DNA from: Comamonas testosteroni TK102
GTDB taxonomy: Bacteria; Pseudomonadota; Gammaproteobacteria; Burkholderiales; Burkholderiaceae_C
DNA: 64,000 bases
Reading direction: 5' to 3'
Assembly: GCF_000739375.1 (NCBI RefSeq)
Contig: NZ_CP006704.1
Coordinates: forward strand, 4,154,001 to 4,218,000
The notes under the pieces were generated by a model. The model was given only the letters and a program-made list of their open reading frames with translations. It made no database searches and was not told where the DNA came from. The position numbers and the translations under genes were made by a program. Of the stretch, positions 62,605 through 64,000 are shown piece after piece; positions within the stretch are counted from its first letter, which is position 1; every line of letters begins with the position of its first letter.

Positions 62605-63735
62605 ATGCCTAACCAGCAAGATCGCGATCAGTTTGCCCCGCCCCGCCCCAAAGGCCGGGCGCGCTCATGGTCGCTCGCCCTGGCCGCGCACGGGTTGCTG
62701 ATCGCGGCCCTGCTGTGGACGGTGCGCCCCCCCAAAGAAGCCGACGAAGCCATGGTCGAAGCCGAGGTCTGGAGCAGTTCCGCGCCAGCCTCTGCCGCCG
62801 CCGTGACACCGCCGCCCCCTGCCCCGGAGCCCACTCCGGAACCGCCCCCGGCACCCGAGCCGCCGCCACCTCCACCGGAGCCCGTGGTGGCACCGCTGCC
62901 TCCTCCTGCTCCTGCCCCCAAGGTCCAGGCCCCTGACGACGATCATGAGGCCGAGATCGCCCTGGCCAGGAAGAAAAAGCAGGAGCAGCTGAAGAAGGAA
63001 AAGGCGGAGCAGGAAGCCCGTGAACAGCGGGAAAAAGAGCGCAAGGAAAAAGCAGAGAAGGAAAAGGCCGAAAAGGCTCAGCTGGAAAAGCAGAAGGCTG
63101 AAAAGGCGGAGAAGGAACGCAAGGAAAAGCTCGAGCACGAGAAAAAGGAAAAGGCCGACAAGGCTGCCAAGGACAAGGCCGAGAAGGAAAAAGCGGAAAA
63201 GGCCGAAAAGGAAAAGGCCGACAAAGCCGCCAAGGACAAGGCTGCCAGGGAAAAAGCCGAGAAGGACAAGGCCGAGAAGGAAAAGGCAGCCAAGGAAGCC
63301 AAGGAGAAGGCGGCCAGGGACGCCAAGGATGCCAAGGCAGCCGATGACCGTCGCAAGGCCGAGCTGGCACGCCTGCAAGGGCTGGCTGGCGGCTCCGGCG
63401 GCAGCGATCAGGCCGGCAGTGGCGGCAGCCGCACGGGCGGAGCGGGCAGCAGTGCCAGTGGCGGCCCCTCGGCGGGTTATGCGGCCAAGGTGGCAGCGCG
63501 CGTCAAGCCCAACATCGTCTACCCCGATGCGGTCAGCGGCAATCCGCGTGCCGAGGTTCGCGTGCGCACGGCACCGGACGGCACCATCACCAGCGCCACG
63601 ATCTCCAAGTCCAGCGGCAACGCGGCCTGGGACGAAGCCGTGGTCCGCGCCCTGCACAAGACCGACAAGCTGCCGCGCGATATCGACGGCAAGGTACCGT
63701 CGGATCTGGTCATAGGTTTCAGACCCCAGGACTGA
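62605..63735 (+). CDS. tolA: TolA
   Basis: TolA spans the periplasm and links TolQR to Pal. The 376 residues have a membrane helix (about 23-40), a Pro/Ala-rich linker, a long Lys/Ala/Glu coiled coil (about 115-250) and a C-terminal TonB/TolA domain (about 290-376, VKPNIVYPDAVSGNPRAEV). A terminator follows. tolB and pal are not in the window. Confidence 0.94.
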   Translation: MPNQQDRDQFAPPRPKGRARSWSLALAAHGLLIAALLWTVRPPKEADEAMVEAEVWSSSAPASAAAVTPPPPAPEPTPEPPPAPEPPPPPPEPVVAPLPPPAPAPKVQAPDDDHEAEIALARKKKQEQLKKEKAEQEAREQREKERKEKAEKEKAEKAQLEKQKAEKAEKERKEKLEHEKKEKADKAAKDKAEKEKAEKAEKEKADKAAKDKAAREKAEKDKAEKEKAAKEAKEKAARDAKDAKAADDRRKAELARLQGLAGGSGGSDQAGSGGSRTGGAGSSASGGPSAGYAAKVAARVKPNIVYPDAVSGNPRAEVRVRTAPDGTITSATISKSSGNAAWDEAVVRALHKTDKLPRDIDGKVPSDLVIGFRPQD

Positions 63736-63761
63736 CGCGGAACTGCGCGCAGCTGTCCCCC

Positions 63762-63793
63762 AAGCCCCGCAGGCATGGCCTACGGGGCTTTTC
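63762..63793 (+). terminator. Terminator of the tol cluster segment
   Basis: AAGCCCCG and CGGGGCTT flank 13 bases that hold GGC/GCC, followed by TTTTCT. Confidence 0.85.
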
Positions 63794-63874
63794 TCTATCT
63801 GTGGTCAATCCACAACGCACCGAGCTGCACGGCTTGCGCCGCCGCCTGCCAGTCCATAGCATGCCTTTCTTTGC

Positions 63875-63895
63875 CGCAATACACGACGTATTGCG
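63875..63895. promoter_or_regulatory. Perfect dyad upstream of a small reading frame
   Basis: CGCAATAC and GTATTGCG flank ACGAC. It lies about 30 bases upstream of the AAAGGAG ribosome site at 63913. It could be an operator or leader hairpin; no T-run follows. Confidence 0.55.
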
Positions 63896-63925
63896 CGCTT
63901 TCCCGCTCACGCAAAGGAGAGAGCC

Positions 63926-63967
63926 ATGTCCCAGACGACAAATCCCTTTGCAGTCGTGCCCGCCTAA
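63926..63967 (+). CDS. 13-codon small reading frame (possible leader peptide)
   Basis: ATG at 63926 is preceded by AAAGGAGAGAGCC, a near-ideal Shine-Dalgarno with seven-base spacing, and encodes MSQTTNPFAVVPA before TAA. The strong ribosome site suggests real translation. It could be a leader peptide, a small protein or the start of a gene broken by a mutation. The window ends 33 bases later, so it cannot be resolved. Confidence 0.35.
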   Translation: MSQTTNPFAVVPA

Positions 63968-64000
63968 AGCCTTCTAGCGCTTCCCGCCACGCTGCAGACC

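Larger units (their letters stand above)
63736..64000. other. Right-end region downstream of tolA
   Basis: It holds the tolA terminator, a perfect dyad and a 13-codon reading frame. Nothing else is recognised before the edge; in particular, tolB does not start within the last 260 bases. Confidence 0.6.

Noticed and set aside
1..64000. tRNA, rRNA, insertion sequences and prophage genes
   Set aside because: All gaps were read for tRNA-like TTCGA arms, transposase frames and integrase-type genes; none was convincing.

Overview
The window is chromosomal DNA from a GC-rich betaproteobacterium of the order Burkholderiales. Protein sequences and gene order fit the family Comamonadaceae, most likely Comamonas of the C. 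testosteroni type. This placement rests on recognised families and synteny, not on a database search. Nearly all of the window is core genome. I see no phage, transposase, CRISPR array, rRNA or tRNA gene.

Layout. (1) 1-12181, minus strand: the conserved betaproteobacterial run read as ndk, rlmN, pilF/pilW, rodZ-like, ispG, hisS, yfgM-like, bamB, der, hfq, hflX, hflK. It covers nucleotide balance, rRNA/tRNA methylation, type IV pilus and cell-shape assembly, isoprenoids, outer-membrane assembly, ribosome GTPases and membrane-protease control. (2) 12304-18664, minus: scpB-rluB and surE-pcm-nlpD-rluD, mostly with 4-base overlaps; rpoS is not at its usual place after nlpD. (3) 18788-29618: a quinone oxidoreductase, a PhoD phosphatase and a phospholipase D lipoprotein (+), an NDH-2 (-), a ParD-like protein coupled to methionine aminopeptidase and an SMR pump (+), an esterase, then aroQ-hydrolase-arfB joined by GTGA overlaps, and a PXPV-repeat protein (-). 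(4) 29820-41763: glnS, then a more accessory stretch of surface or periplasmic proteins: a DUF945 protein behind an AT-rich palindromic leader, a DUF3300 lipoprotein with a glutamine-rich repeat tail, a PaiB-like regulator, an M23 peptidase, DUF2242 and META/DUF4377 lipoproteins, a MoaF-like protein and an MFS exporter. (5) 41865-56001: meso-diaminopimelate dehydrogenase, a RarD-type permease, a TruC-like synthase, a DHH phosphoesterase, an M20 amidohydrolase, an EAL protein with a broken GGDEF site, a YlqF/RbgA GTPase, two tiny coupled genes, a chemoreceptor, gshA and a short-chain dehydrogenase. (6) 56554-63735, plus: ferredoxin, ribB(A)-ribH-nusB, an aminotransferase, and ybgC-tolQ-tolR-tolA.

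Many genes are translationally coupled (ATGA, GTGA or 8-base ATGAGTGA overlaps) and several start with GTG or TTG. Most convergent gene ends carry clear hairpin-plus-T terminators. Two families of short dispersed palindromic repeats recur in the intergenic gaps.

I found no large unknown system. The best leads are the palindrome cluster before the DUF945 gene, the ParD-like/map pair with an operator-like dyad over its promoter, the 99-bp repeat tail of the DUF3300 protein, and a 13-codon reading frame with a strong ribosome site at the right edge.
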